DNA from: Streptomyces luomodiensis
Lineage (GTDB): Bacteria > Actinomycetota > Actinomycetes > Streptomycetales > Streptomycetaceae
Length of the DNA stretch: 64,000 nucleotides
NCBI RefSeq assembly: GCF_031679605.1
Contig: NZ_CP117522.1
Coordinates: 1,302,001 to 1,366,000 of the forward strand
Direction of reading: 5' to 3'
The translations under genes were made by a program, and so were the position numbers. This document shows, piece by piece, positions 38,029-46,902 of the stretch; within the stretch, counting starts at the first letter, position 1, and each line of letters opens with the position of its first letter. The notes below the pieces were generated by a model that was not told the DNA's origin, did not search any database, and saw only the letters and a program-made list of their open reading frames with translations.

Positions 38029-38505
38029 ATGATGTCCGCGCACATACGTATCCCCAGGATGTTCTCCCGAGCGAGCGCCGTCTCCGCCCTCACCGTCGCC
38101 GCCGTCGGGGGCACCGTGGCGACGCCGGGGTGTCCACCGGAGGCCGAGGCGGCGACCGCCGCGGCCAAGGCGCTGCGGATCGCGGCCTCGAAGAAGGGCG
38201 CGCCATACCGATACGGCGCGGCGGGGCCGAGGCGCTTCGACTGCTCCGGTCTGACGCAGTACGCGTACAAGCGGGCCGGGAAGCGGCTGCCGCGCACCGC
38301 GGCCGCGCAGTACAACCGGACGCGCCATATCAAGGCCGGCTCCCGCAAGGGCGGGGACCTGGTGTTCTTCCACTCCGGAGGCGCGGTGTACCACGTCGGT
38401 GTGTACGCGGGCGGCGGCCGGATCTGGCACGCCCCCAAGACCGGTGAGGTGGTGCGGCTGGAGCGGATCTGGACCAGCAAGGTCTGGTACGGCCATGTGC
38501 GCTGA
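38029..38505 (+). CDS. Secreted NlpC/P60 cell-wall hydrolase
   Basis: 158-aa exported peptidoglycan hydrolase consisting of a signal peptide (FSRASAVSALTVAAVGG then the GCPPEAEAA region) and one NlpC/P60 domain. Catalytic Cys is in RRFDCSGLTQYAYK, His in AVYHVGVYAGGGRIWHAP and the third polar residue in the WHAPKTG segment. The family cuts the D-Glu to diamino-acid bond in stem peptides. It has no binding domain or coiled coil, unlike RipA-type enzymes. The ATG at 38029 and the adjacent ATG at 38032 are both possible; GAAGGG is just upstream. Confidence 0.92.
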   Translation: MMSAHIRIPRMFSRASAVSALTVAAVGGTVATPGCPPEAEAATAAAKALRIAASKKGAPYRYGAAGPRRFDCSGLTQYAYKRAGKRLPRTAAAQYNRTRHIKAGSRKGGDLVFFHSGGAVYHVGVYAGGGRIWHAPKTGEVVRLERIWTSKVWYGHVR

Positions 38506-38538
38506 CCCGCTGTAGGTGTCAGTGGCCATGGGTAGGTT

Positions 38539-38574
38539 GACGGGGCCGGGACACGGTTGTGGACCGGCCCCGTC
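38539..38574 (+). terminator. Hairpin between the NlpC/P60 and VOC genes
   Basis: Perfect 11-bp stem (GACGGGGCCGG with CCGGCCCCGTC) and 14-nt loop, 34 bases after the NlpC/P60 stop. A TAGGTT just before it could be a -10 box for the next gene, in which case the hairpin would lie in that gene's leader. Confidence 0.6.
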
Positions 38575-38595
38575 CCGACCACCGAAAGGCACCTC

Positions 38596-38994
38596 ATGAC
38601 CTATCTCAACCCGGTCCGGCACATCACCTTCGACGCCCATGACCCCTACGCCCTGGCGCGGTTCTGGTCCGGGCTGACCGGCTATCCGCTGGAGGACGAC
38701 GCCAAGCCGGACGACGACGATGTGCTGATCAGCCCGGGTCAGCCCGGGGTGCCGGGGCTGCTGTTCCTGCGGGTCCCGGACACCAAGACCGTCAAGAACC
38801 GTGTGCACCTGGACATCCAGCCGCCGTCGGGCACCCGGGACGCGGAGGTGGAGCGGCTGATCGGGCTCGGCGCGAGGGTCGTGGACGACCGGCGCACGGA
38901 CGACGGGCTGGGGTGGGTGGTGATGTCCGACATCGAGGGCAATGAGTTCTGCGTGGAGCGCGGCGCCGTCGAGCGCGGTGTGGTGCCGGCATGA
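38596..38994 (+). CDS. VOC-family (glyoxalase-like) protein
   Basis: 132-aa vicinal-oxygen-chelate fold protein: HITFDAHDPYALARFWSGLTG opens the first beta-alpha-beta-beta-beta unit, and VHLDIQPPSG and GWVVMSDIEGNEFCVERG belong to the second. The possible metal ligands are His in the first strand, His in VHLD and Glu in EGNEFCVE. Members are often resistance or dioxygenase-like proteins; substrate unknown. GAAAGG precedes the ATG at 38596. Its stop overlaps the start of the cyclase-like gene (ATGA), so the two are translated together. Confidence 0.87.
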   Translation: MTYLNPVRHITFDAHDPYALARFWSGLTGYPLEDDAKPDDDDVLISPGQPGVPGLLFLRVPDTKTVKNRVHLDIQPPSGTRDAEVERLIGLGARVVDDRRTDDGLGWVVMSDIEGNEFCVERGAVERGVVPA

Positions 38995-40196
38995 GCGAGC
39001 CGTTCCAGCCGGACCGGATCTACGACCAGGTGTATCTGCTCTTCGTCGACACCTCCGGGTATTCGACGATCGTCCGCTCGAACCCCAGGGACCGGGCCGC
39101 GCACGCCTTCGATCTGCTGCGCGAGCGGATGCGGGCCCGGATCGGGCAGCTCTCGACGCAGCATCGCTGCGCCCGCAGCGACTTATGGAGCTGGCGCGGC
39201 GACGGGGGTTTCTTCGCGGTCCACGACGACAGCGAGAGCGTGGCCCGCGATGTGGCGCTGGAGGCGGCCCGCGCCTTTCTCACCCTGGATCTGCGCCATC
39301 TGCGGGACGAGTTCGCCCAGGCGGGGGTGGACGGGGAGCTGCATGTGCGGATGGCGGTGCACAAGGGGGCGATACGGCACACCGGCGAGGGCCGGACCGG
39401 CGCCATCCACTCCCCCGACATCAATCTGGCGGCGCATCTGGAGAAGGCGACTCCGCCGGACTGTCTGGCCGTCTCGGAGGATGTGTACCGCACCGCGGGG
39501 GCGTACGCGAAGCTGTTCGCCCATGTGGGAAGCCATGAGGGCAAGGACGTCTATCTGATGGCGGGCGACGGCGGGCCGGACGGGGCGGCCAAGGCGTGGC
39601 TGGCGGGCCAGGGGCTCGCGGACGGCTCCCCCGTGCACGCGTATCCGGAGCGGCCGAGCCCCCAGGAGAAGGCACGGCTGCTGGACGCGGCGGCCGAGGA
39701 GGTCCTCGACATGGGGACGGCGCTGCGCACCTCCTCCAGCCGGCTGGTCACCACCGAGCGCCCGGCCCGCTATCGCGACGCGGTCCTCACGCTGCTGCGC
39801 CGGGGCGGCACCTACCGCTGCTATCTGCTGGACCCGTCCTCGGACGCGGCGGCCACGCTCTCCCGCCAGTACCAGGAGGACATGACGCGGAAGATCAAGG
39901 ATTCGCTGGAGCGGTTCGGCCGCTTCAAGGAGCGCTACGGGGCGGAGGCCGAGGGCTTGCGGGTCTACCAGACCGACGAGTTCCCGGGGTTCTCGGCGCT
40001 CGGCGTCGATATGCGCCGGCCCAGCGGGCTGATTCTGTACTGCTCGTATCTGATGGGCACGAGCCGGTACGGGGTGATCGAGCGTGGCGACATGCCGCAC
40101 TATCTGGTCGGTGCGGGCGCCGGGCGGGTCTTCACCCGCATCCGTGAGCTGGCCGAGGACCGTGCCTCGGCGGGACGGGTCCAGCGCGTGCTGTGA
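38991..40196 (+). CDS. Class III nucleotide-cyclase-like protein with C-terminal sensor-type domain, TTA codon
   Basis: 401-aa soluble protein in two halves. Residues 10-190 look like a class III nucleotidyl cyclase: VYLLFVDTSGYSTIV (first metal Asp), WSWRGDGGFFAV (second metal Asp in GDG), RMAVHKGAI and SPDINLAAHLEKA, aligning with the usual VNxAARL where the transition-state Arg is here His. Residues 215-395 contain AVLTLLRRGGTYRCYLLDPSS and LILYCSYLMGTSRYGVIERG, resembling the PLD-like/DUF5919-type regions of Streptomyces regulators. Activity is uncertain. Leu 65 is a TTA codon (39183-39185), so bldA dependence is expected. It overlaps the VOC gene by four bases. Confidence 0.7.
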   Translation: MSEPFQPDRIYDQVYLLFVDTSGYSTIVRSNPRDRAAHAFDLLRERMRARIGQLSTQHRCARSDLWSWRGDGGFFAVHDDSESVARDVALEAARAFLTLDLRHLRDEFAQAGVDGELHVRMAVHKGAIRHTGEGRTGAIHSPDINLAAHLEKATPPDCLAVSEDVYRTAGAYAKLFAHVGSHEGKDVYLMAGDGGPDGAAKAWLAGQGLADGSPVHAYPERPSPQEKARLLDAAAEEVLDMGTALRTSSSRLVTTERPARYRDAVLTLLRRGGTYRCYLLDPSSDAAATLSRQYQEDMTRKIKDSLERFGRFKERYGAEAEGLRVYQTDEFPGFSALGVDMRRPSGLILYCSYLMGTSRYGVIERGDMPHYLVGAGAGRVFTRIRELAEDRASAGRVQRVL

Positions 40197-40206
40197 GCAG
40201 GCCGGC

Positions 40207-40635
40207 TCAGCGGACCGGCACGATCCACGGCAGGGCGATCCACACGGTTTTGCCGCCCTCCGCGGTCGGGGTGACGAACACCTCGCCGCCCGACTCCGCG
40301 GCCAGACAGCGGACGATGACCATCCCGCGCCCGCTGTCCTGCTGGGTGGCCAGCGGCAGCCATCTGGGCCATCTGGGATGACTGTCGGTGACCCCGATCT
40401 CCAGCCGCTGCTCGCGGTCGAGCCGCAGGTCCACGGTGAAAGTGGGCGACTGGCCCACGGTGTGCTCCACGGCGTTGGTGGCGAGCTCGGAGACGATCAG
40501 CCGCACCGTGTCGGCGGCCTCCGCTCCCGTCCCGAGCCCCCATTCGGCGAGCACGTCCGTGACATAGGCGCGTGCCGCGGGAACCGACTCCGGTGCGCTC
40601 GGCAGAGTGACGGATGCTTCCTGATGGTCTGCCAT
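40207..40635 (-). CDS. RsbW-like ATP-binding protein
   Basis: 142-aa GHKL ATPase. Helix PSAPESVPAARAYVTDVLAEW, N box LIVSELATNAVEHTVG, G1 IGVTDSHP and G2 DSGRGMVIVRCLA are all present, ending GKTVWIALPW. This is the short, free-standing type of anti-sigma-like kinase. It is divergent from the HTH-DUF5753/DUF397 pair that follows; this three-gene group is widespread in Streptomyces developmental loci. It ends ten bases from the convergent cyclase-like gene. Confidence 0.9.
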   Translation of the reverse strand: MADHQEASVTLPSAPESVPAARAYVTDVLAEWGLGTGAEAADTVRLIVSELATNAVEHTVGQSPTFTVDLRLDREQRLEIGVTDSHPRWPRWLPLATQQDSGRGMVIVRCLAAESGGEVFVTPTAEGGKTVWIALPWIVPVR

Positions 40636-40913
40636 GACGGCCTGTCCCTTTCCCGCCGGGGCGCGGCTGCGGACGCGTTCGACGTGGGTGCTGCGAAGCC
40701 GGCGAAGTCGTGGGCTGCCCCGGCGGCTCTACGCGTCAGACTGCCACCGATGCCCTCCGTAACGGGGGCGATCCACCGAGTTATGCATATATCTGTCGCC
40801 CAAAGCGGTGAACTCTGCTACGGAAGACCGGATTTGGACGGCACACTGGGCCACTGGTGCGACACGCGCGGTGCGCGGCGCACCACCGATAAAGCCGGTG
40901 GGAGGGAGAACCG

Positions 40914-41783
40914 ATGCGGTACGGCCCGGCGGTGCGCCGCCGCAAGCTCGGCGCGGAGCTGCGCCGCCAGCGCGATCTGGCCGGACTCACCAGTGGTGAG
41001 GCCGCCCGCCGACTGGGCTGGCACCAGTCGAAGGTGAGCCGGATCGAGACCGGCCGGAGCGGGGCCAAGCCCGCGGACGTGGCGCGGCTGCTGGAGCTCT
41101 ACCAGGTCGCCGACCCCGAGCTGCGCGCTCTGCTGGAGGCGCTGTGCGGCGGGGGCGCCTCGGATCCGGAGGGGTCACGGCGCGGCTGGTGGTACGCGTA
41201 CCGGGATCTGCTGCCGCCCGCCTACCGGGACTTCATCAGCCTGGAGGCGGAGGCGTCCGAGGCGTACACCCTGGAGACCACGGTGGTGCCCGGTCTGCTC
41301 CAGACCCCGGATTACGCACGGGCGGTGACCCGCGCGGCGCTCCCGGATCTGCCGGGGCCCCAGGTGGACGCGTTGGTGGAGGTGCGGATCGCCCGTCAGT
41401 CGGTGCTGCACGGCGAGCGGCCGCTGCGGCTGCACGCGGTGCTCGACGAGGCGGCGCTGCGGCGCGCGGTGGGCGGACCCGAGGTCATGGCGGCGCAATT
41501 GCGTCATCTGGCCGAACTCTGCGCACTGCCTCAGGTGCGACTGCAAGTGCTGCCATATTCCGCCGGAATGCCCATCGGTATGACTGGTCCTTTCATTATT
41601 TTCTCTTTTCCGCACATTAGTGACCTGGACGTAGTAGTTCTCGACCACTTGACGAGTAGCCTCTATCTGGAGCGGAAAGAAGACCTCCGGGCGTACAGCG
41701 CCGCATTCGATGTACTGCGGTCCCACGCCCTGGCACCTGAGGAATCGTTGACCTTCATCGACAAAATCGGGGGCGGCGCCTGA
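40914..41783 (+). CDS. HTH-XRE regulator with DUF5753 (WhiJ-like)
   Basis: 289-aa regulator. The helix-turn-helix is ELRRQRDLAGLTSGEAARRL with GWHQSKVSRIETGRSG, then DUF5753 with ETTVVPGLLQTPDYARAVTR, LDEAALRRAVGG and VRLQVLPYSAGMPIGMTGPF. GGAGGGAG precedes the ATG. The last third (41500-41700) has many A/T-ending codons (such as ATT ATT, TCT TTT, GTA GTA) unlike the rest, suggesting relaxed selection or a recombined segment. It is followed by its DUF397 partner nine bases later. Confidence 0.93.
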   Translation: MRYGPAVRRRKLGAELRRQRDLAGLTSGEAARRLGWHQSKVSRIETGRSGAKPADVARLLELYQVADPELRALLEALCGGGASDPEGSRRGWWYAYRDLLPPAYRDFISLEAEASEAYTLETTVVPGLLQTPDYARAVTRAALPDLPGPQVDALVEVRIARQSVLHGERPLRLHAVLDEAALRRAVGGPEVMAAQLRHLAELCALPQVRLQVLPYSAGMPIGMTGPFIIFSFPHISDLDVVVLDHLTSSLYLERKEDLRAYSAAFDVLRSHALAPEESLTFIDKIGGGA

Positions 41784-41792
41784 GGGGGCACC

Positions 41793-42023
41793 ATGTCCAG
41801 TATGTCCGCCAACTCCGTCGACTGGCTGCGCAGCAGTTACAGCGTCGGCATGAACAATTGCGTCGAGACGGCCCTGCTGGGGCCTGACCGGCTCGGCGTG
41901 CGCGATTCGAAGAACACGGCGGGCCCCGTCCTGCTGTTCACCCCGTCGGCCTGGGCCTCCTTCGTCGAGGGGCTCAAGGACGACGGTCCCGGCTCCGGCA
42001 CCTCCCACCCGGCCGGAGGCTGA
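41793..42023 (+). CDS. DUF397 small partner protein
   Basis: 76-aa DUF397 protein: VDWLRSSYSVGMNNCVETAL, then LGVRDSKNTAGPVLLFTPSA and the WASFVEGLKDD helix, the complete family pattern. It lies directly after the HTH-DUF5753 gene and is presumably cotranscribed and antagonistic or cooperative with it. The ATG at 41793 has a GGGGGCACC-type upstream region; a second ATG at 41802 is possible. Confidence 0.9.
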   Translation: MSSMSANSVDWLRSSYSVGMNNCVETALLGPDRLGVRDSKNTAGPVLLFTPSAWASFVEGLKDDGPGSGTSHPAGG

Positions 42024-42082
42024 TCCGTCCACGATCCGCCGGTGAGCGGATGACATCCGCTCGCCGCCCTGTCAGTGACCCA

Positions 42083-43288
42083 TCAGGCGGCCGGCGCGGT
42101 TCTCACGATCACGTCGGCCGCCTCCTCGACCTGCTGTTCCGTCAGGTCCCCGCGCGCGGTCAGCCGCAGCCGGGAGACACCGTCCGGGACGGACGGCGGA
42201 CGGAAGCACCCCACCATCAGCCCGGCCGAGCGGCAGTCCGCGGCCCAGCGCACCGCCCGCTCCGGCGACGGAGCCCGCACCGACACCACCGACGCGTCCG
42301 GCCGCACCGCGGCCAGCCCGGCGGCGGTCAGCCGCCCGTACAGCCCCATGGCGACCTCACGGACCCGGTCGGCGCGCTCCGGCTCCCGGCGCAGCAGCCG
42401 CAGACTCGCCAGGGCGGCGCCCACCGCAGCCGGGTTGAGCCCGGTGTCGAAGATGAACGTCCGTGCGGTGTTCACCAGATGCTCGATGACCCGGGCGGGG
42501 CCCAGCACCACCCCGCCCTGGCTGCCCAGCGACTTGGAGAGGGTGGCCGTGGCCACCACGTCCGACGCGCCGGCCAGCCCGGCCCGGTGTACCGCGCCGC
42601 GCCCGCCCTCGCCGAGCACCCCCAGGCCGTGCGCCTCGTCCACCACCAGCGCCGCGCCGTACGCGCGGCAGGCCCCGGCGAGGGCGGACAGCGGGGCGGC
42701 GTCGCCGTCCACGGAGAAGACCGCGTCGCTGACGGCGAGGGCGCGCCGGCGCGCCGGGTCCGCTCCGGTCCCGCCCGCGGTCTGATCGCACGCGTCCGCC
42801 GCGGCCGCGTCCAGCACCTTGCGCACCGCGCCCGGGTCGGCGTGCGGGACGACGGCGACCTCGGCCCGGGAGAGCCGGCAGCCGTCGATGAGCGAGGCGT
42901 GATTGCCCGCGTCGGAGACGATGAGGGCGTCCCGGCCGCTCAGCGCGGAGACGGCGGCCAGATTCGCGGCGTAGCCGGAGGAGAACACCAGGGCCGCCTC
43001 GAATCCGCAGAAGTCCGCCAGCTCCCGCTCCAGCGTGGTGTGCAGCTCGGTCGAGCCGGTGACCAGGCGCGATCCGGTCGATCCGGCGCCCCAGCGGCGC
43101 GCCGCCCCGGCCGCGGCGGCCGTCACCTCCGGATGCCGGGCCAGCCCCAGATAGTCGTTGCTCGCCAGGTCGAGGAGCGGGAAGTCGGCGGGCCGTGGGG
43201 TGAGCCGGCGCACCAGCCCGGCCCGGTCGCGTCGCTCCCGCTGTGCCTCGATCCATGCGAACGCGTCGTCCGGGCGGTCCTGGGGCAT
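42083..43288 (-). CDS. bioF: 8-amino-7-oxononanoate synthase
   Basis: 401-aa PLP enzyme that condenses pimeloyl-ACP/CoA with L-alanine in biotin synthesis. Family text: LDLASNDYLGLARHPEV, GSTGSRLVTGSTELHTTLE, FSSGYAANLAAV, VSDAGNHASLIDG, VVDEAHGLGVLGEGGRG and the PLP Lys in TLSKSLGSQGG. The ATG at 43288 has GAGGCAG upstream. It is divergent from bioB rather than in the same operon. The shared 169-bp gap contains a perfect inverted repeat that may control both. Confidence 0.96.
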   Translation of the reverse strand: MPQDRPDDAFAWIEAQRERRDRAGLVRRLTPRPADFPLLDLASNDYLGLARHPEVTAAAAGAARRWGAGSTGSRLVTGSTELHTTLERELADFCGFEAALVFSSGYAANLAAVSALSGRDALIVSDAGNHASLIDGCRLSRAEVAVVPHADPGAVRKVLDAAAADACDQTAGGTGADPARRRALAVSDAVFSVDGDAAPLSALAGACRAYGAALVVDEAHGLGVLGEGGRGAVHRAGLAGASDVVATATLSKSLGSQGGVVLGPARVIEHLVNTARTFIFDTGLNPAAVGAALASLRLLRREPERADRVREVAMGLYGRLTAAGLAAVRPDASVVSVRAPSPERAVRWAADCRSAGLMVGCFRPPSVPDGVSRLRLTARGDLTEQQVEEAADVIVRTAPAA

Positions 43289-43371
43289 CGGCTGCCTCGC
43301 CTTCCGTTGCCTCGTCAAGGGCACCGACTGTCGGGTCCGGATAGAACGTAGCCTCGTCCATGCCCGGTCAT

Positions 43372-43391
43372 GGTGTGGCAATACCCACACC
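43372..43391. promoter_or_regulatory. Inverted repeat between bioF and bioB
   Basis: GGTGTGG-CAATAC-CCACACC: perfect 7-base arms and 6-base spacer, 84 bp before bioF and 67 bp before bioB. The placement fits a common operator for both directions. It does not resemble the TGAAC-type BioQ sites known in other actinobacteria. Confidence 0.65.
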
Positions 43392-43457
43392 TCGGCGAGC
43401 GCGTGTTGTGCGGTTCCTCCTTGGCCCGGGACGGTGGGGTAGGAAAGGATCAACGCC

Positions 43458-44678
43458 ATGGATCTGCTGAACACGCTGGTGGACAAGGGGTTGCGACGCG
43501 AGTCGCCGACCCGCGAAGAGGCACTCGCCGTCCTGGCGACCTCCGATGACGAGGTGCTCGACGTGGTGGCCGCGGCGGGCAAGGTGCGCCGCGCCTGGTT
43601 CGGGCGGCGGGTGAAGCTCAACTACCTGGTGAACCTCAAGTCGGGACTGTGCCCCGAGGACTGTTCCTACTGCTCACAGCGGCTGGGCTCGACGTCCGGG
43701 ATCCTCAAGTACACCTGGCTGAAGCCGGACCAGGCGGCGGCCGCGGCGAGCGCCGGGGTCGCGGGCGGCGCCAAGCGGGTGTGCCTGGTCGCCAGCGGAC
43801 GCGGGCCCACCGACCGGGACGTGGACCGGGTCTCCCAGACCATCGCCGCCATCAAGGAGCAGCACAGCGACGTCGAGATCTGCGCCTGTCTGGGGCTGCT
43901 GTCCGACGGTCAGGCGGAGCGGCTGAAGGAGGTGGGTGCGAACGCCTACAACCACAACCTCAACACGTCCGAGGCGACGTACGGCGACATCACCACCACC
44001 CACACCTACGCCGACCGGGTCTCGACCGTGCGGCAGGCCCAGGCGGCGGGGTTGTCCGCCTGCTCCGGGCTGATCGCGGGCATGGGCGAGTCCGACGAGG
44101 ACCTGGTGGACGTGGTCTTCTCGCTGCGCGAGCTGGACCCGGACTCGGTGCCGGTCAACTTCCTCATCCCCATCGACGGCACCCCGCTGGCCGGGAAGTG
44201 GAGCCTCACCCCGCAGCGCTGCCTGCGGATCCTGGCCATGGTGCGGTTCGTCTGCCCGGACGTGGAGGTGCGGCTCGCGGGCGGGCGCGAGATCCATCTG
44301 CGGACGCTTCAGCCGCTGGCCCTGCACCTGGCGAACTCGATCTTCCTCGGCGACTATCTGACCACCGAGGGCCAGGCCGGCAAGGACGATCTGGCGATGA
44401 TCGCCGACGCGGGCTTCGAGGTGGAGGGCGCCGGCACCACGACGCTGCCCGCGCACCGCGCGGACGTAGGCGCCGCCGCCGGGGCCGGCTGCGGCGGTCA
44501 CAGTGAGGCGGGCGGCGGCTGCGGCCCGTGCGGCGAGGCGGCGCCCGCCGACGCCGTACCCGCCCAGGCGGCGGCCGTCGCACCGGTCTCGGCGCCGGCG
44601 GCCACCGAGGAGTCCCACGCCGACCTGGTGGCGGTGCGCCGCCGCGGGGCGGGCACGGATCTGCCGCCCAATGCCTGA
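43458..44678 (+). CDS. bioB: Biotin synthase with Cys-rich C-terminal extension
   Basis: 406-aa radical-SAM enzyme inserting sulphur into dethiobiotin. The SAM cluster motif is LCPEDCSYC (Cys 65, 69, 72). [19 protein letters not shown] and the [14 protein letters not shown] segment (second-cluster Arg) follow. After the normal end near residue 335 there is a 70-residue Gly/Ala/Pro extension carrying Cys 345, His 348, Cys 355 and Cys 358 (CxxH-x6-CxxC). The extension could bind a metal or cluster. AAAGGA precedes the ATG. First gene of bioBAD; it overlaps bioA by eight bases. Confidence 0.96.
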   Translation: MDLLNTLVDKGLRRESPTREEALAVLATSDDEVLDVVAAAGKVRRAWFGRRVKLNYLVNLKSGLCPEDCSYCSQRLGSTSGILKYTWLKPDQAAAAASAGVAGGAKRVCLVASGRGPTDRDVDRVSQTIAAIKEQHSDVEICACLGLLSDGQAERLKEVGANAYNHNLNTSEATYGDITTTHTYADRVSTVRQAQAAGLSACSGLIAGMGESDEDLVDVVFSLRELDPDSVPVNFLIPIDGTPLAGKWSLTPQRCLRILAMVRFVCPDVEVRLAGGREIHLRTLQPLALHLANSIFLGDYLTTEGQAGKDDLAMIADAGFEVEGAGTTTLPAHRADVGAAAGAGCGGHSEAGGGCGPCGEAAPADAVPAQAAAVAPVSAPAATEESHADLVAVRRRGAGTDLPPNA

Positions 44679-45987
44679 GCCGCTGACCCCGGCCGAGCTG
44701 CGGGCGCTGGACCGGCAGCACGTCTGGCATCCGTACGGACCGATGCCCGGCCGTCAGGACCCCCTGGTCGTGGAGTCCGCGGCCGGGGTCCGGCTGCGGC
44801 TGGCCGAACCGGTGGAGGGTGTCGGCGAGCTGGTGGACGGGATGTCGTCGTGGTGGTCCGCCATCCACGGCTACAACCACCCGGCGCTCAACGACGCGGC
44901 CCGCGGTCAGCTGGACCGGATGAGCCATGTGATGTTCGGCGGGCTCACCCATGAACCCGCCGTCCGGCTGGCCACCCGTCTGGTGGAGATCACGCCGGAG
45001 CCGCTGCGCCATGTCTTCCTGGCCGACTCCGGGTCGGTGTCGGTCGAGGTCGCGGTGAAGATGTGCCTCCAGTACTGGCGCTCCCTCGGCCGCCCCGCCA
45101 AGCGGCGGCTGCTGACCTGGCGCGGCGGCTACCACGGCGACACCTGGCAGCCGATGGCGGTGTGCGACCCGGACGGCGGAATGCACCGGCTGTGGTCCGG
45201 TGTGCTGCCCGAGCAGGTCTTCGCGGACGCGCCGCCGCCCGGTTTCGACGCGGACCCCGACCCCGCGTACGAAGCGCATCTGCGGGAGCTGGTGGCCCGG
45301 CACGCCCATGAGCTGGCCGCGGTGATCGTGGAGCCGGTGGTGCAGGGCGCGGGCGGGATGCGCTTCCACTCCCCCGCGCTGCTGCGGGTGCTGCGCGAGG
45401 CGTGCGACGAGCACGATGTGCTGCTGGTGTTCGACGAGATCGCCACCGGCTTCGGCCGCTCGGGCACGCTGTTCGCGGCCGAGCACGCGGCGGTGTGCCC
45501 CGATGTGATGTGTGTGGGCAAGGCGCTGACCGGCGGTTATCTGACCCTGGCCGGCACGCTGTGCACTCCGCGGGTGGCGGAGGGCATCTCGCGCGGCGAG
45601 GTACCGGTGCTGGCCCACGGTCCGACCTTCATGGGCAATCCGCTGGCCACGGCCGTCGCCAACGCCTCGATCGATCTGCTGCTCTCCTACGACTGGCGGC
45701 AGGAGGTCAAGCGGATCGAGACCGGGCTGCGGGAGGGCCTCGCGGAGGCGGCCGGCCTGCCCGGCGTCCGGGACGTACGGGTGCTCGGCGCCATCGGCGT
45801 CGTCCAGCTGGACCGTCCGCTGGACGGCGCGGGGATGGCCGCGGCGACCCGGGCCGCGGTGCGCGAGGGTGTATGGCTGCGCCCGTTCCGCGATCTGCTG
45901 TACACCATGCCGCCGTACATCACGGGCGACCACGATCTGGCCCGGATCTGCACGGCGGTACGGGCGGCGGCGGGCGCGGCCGGCTGA
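44671..45987 (+). CDS. bioA: Adenosylmethionine-8-amino-7-oxononanoate aminotransferase
   Basis: 438-aa PLP aminotransferase making 7,8-diaminopelargonate with SAM as amino donor. Typical text: [23 protein letters not shown] (BioA-specific Trp pair), [48 protein letters not shown] and PLP Lys in [10 protein letters not shown]. The ATG at 44671 lies inside the end of bioB (8-base overlap). A hairpin separates it from bioD, which may reduce the distal gene's expression. Confidence 0.97.
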   Translation: MPEPLTPAELRALDRQHVWHPYGPMPGRQDPLVVESAAGVRLRLAEPVEGVGELVDGMSSWWSAIHGYNHPALNDAARGQLDRMSHVMFGGLTHEPAVRLATRLVEITPEPLRHVFLADSGSVSVEVAVKMCLQYWRSLGRPAKRRLLTWRGGYHGDTWQPMAVCDPDGGMHRLWSGVLPEQVFADAPPPGFDADPDPAYEAHLRELVARHAHELAAVIVEPVVQGAGGMRFHSPALLRVLREACDEHDVLLVFDEIATGFGRSGTLFAAEHAAVCPDVMCVGKALTGGYLTLAGTLCTPRVAEGISRGEVPVLAHGPTFMGNPLATAVANASIDLLLSYDWRQEVKRIETGLREGLAEAAGLPGVRDVRVLGAIGVVQLDRPLDGAGMAAATRAAVREGVWLRPFRDLLYTMPPYITGDHDLARICTAVRAAAGAAG

Positions 45988-46005
45988 CCCCGCCCGCGCC
46001 CGCGT

Positions 46006-46035
46006 GACGGCCGGCCCCGCGCGGAACCGGCCGTC
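46006..46035 (+). terminator. Hairpin between bioA and bioD
   Basis: 9-bp stem (GACGGCCGG with CCGGCCGTC) and 12-nt loop in the 96-bp gap. It could be a weak terminator or mRNA-stability element that lowers bioD expression. Confidence 0.45.
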
Positions 46036-46083
46036 CTCGGGTGCGACGGGCATGAACGAAAGCGAAAGGCAACGGAAACGAAG

Positions 46084-46788
46084 ATGTCAGTACTGGTCGT
46101 CACCGGCACGGGCACCGAGGTCGGAAAGACCGTCAGCACGGCGGCCGTCGCCGCCGCGGCGCTCGCGCGCGGCCGCTCAGTGGCGGTACTCAAACCCGCC
46201 CAGACCGGTGTCGCCGAGGGCGAGCCGGGCGACGCCGCGGAGGTGGCCCGGCTCGCCGGCGCGGTGACCCTGCTCGAACTCGCCCGCTACCCCGAGCCGC
46301 TGGCCCCCGCCACGGCCGCCCGCCGCGCCGGACGGCCGCCGGTGCGGCCGCGGGAGGTGGCGGAGGCGGCCGAGAAGCTGGCCACCGAGCACGATCTGGT
46401 GCTGGTCGAGGGCGCGGGCGGGCTGCTCGTACGGTTCGACGAGACCGGGGCGACGCTCGCCGACGCGGCCCGGCTGCTCGGCGCCCCCGTCCTCGTCGTC
46501 GCCCAGGCGGGCCTGGGCACGCTCAACGCGACCACCCTCACCACCGAGGCCCTGCGCGCCCGCGGGCTGGAGTGCCCCGGCGTCGTCATCGGCAGCTGGC
46601 CCGCCACCGTGGACCTCGCCTCCCGCTGCAATCTGGCCGATCTGCCGGAGTCCGCGGGCGTGCCGCTGCTGGGCGCCGTCCCCGAGGGCGCCGCGGCCCT
46701 TCCGCCGGCCGAGTTCCGCGCCGCCGCGCCCGGCTGGCTGGCGCCCCGGCTGGGCGGGACCTGGGACGCGGAGCGGCCGGCCCGCTGA
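46084..46788 (+). CDS. bioD: Dethiobiotin synthetase
   Basis: 234-aa ATP-dependent carboxylase closing the ureido ring. P-loop [37 protein letters not shown] and the C-terminal nucleotide-site text ending in VIGSWPA and PLLGAVPEG. It lies 96 bp after bioA on the same strand and completes bioF plus bioBAD. No pimeloyl-precursor gene (bioC/bioH/bioI) is in the window. The ribosome site is weak. Confidence 0.95.
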   Translation: MSVLVVTGTGTEVGKTVSTAAVAAAALARGRSVAVLKPAQTGVAEGEPGDAAEVARLAGAVTLLELARYPEPLAPATAARRAGRPPVRPREVAEAAEKLATEHDLVLVEGAGGLLVRFDETGATLADAARLLGAPVLVVAQAGLGTLNATTLTTEALRARGLECPGVVIGSWPATVDLASRCNLADLPESAGVPLLGAVPEGAAALPPAEFRAAAPGWLAPRLGGTWDAERPAR

Positions 46789-46902
46789 CGGCTCCGCGCC
46801 GCGTAGCGGCACCTCCCGCCTGGGCAGAATCCCGGTATCGGTCCATCGTCCGTCACCTCGGACACGTATCCGGGGCACGTACCTGGGACAAGGGGGTCTC
46901 CC

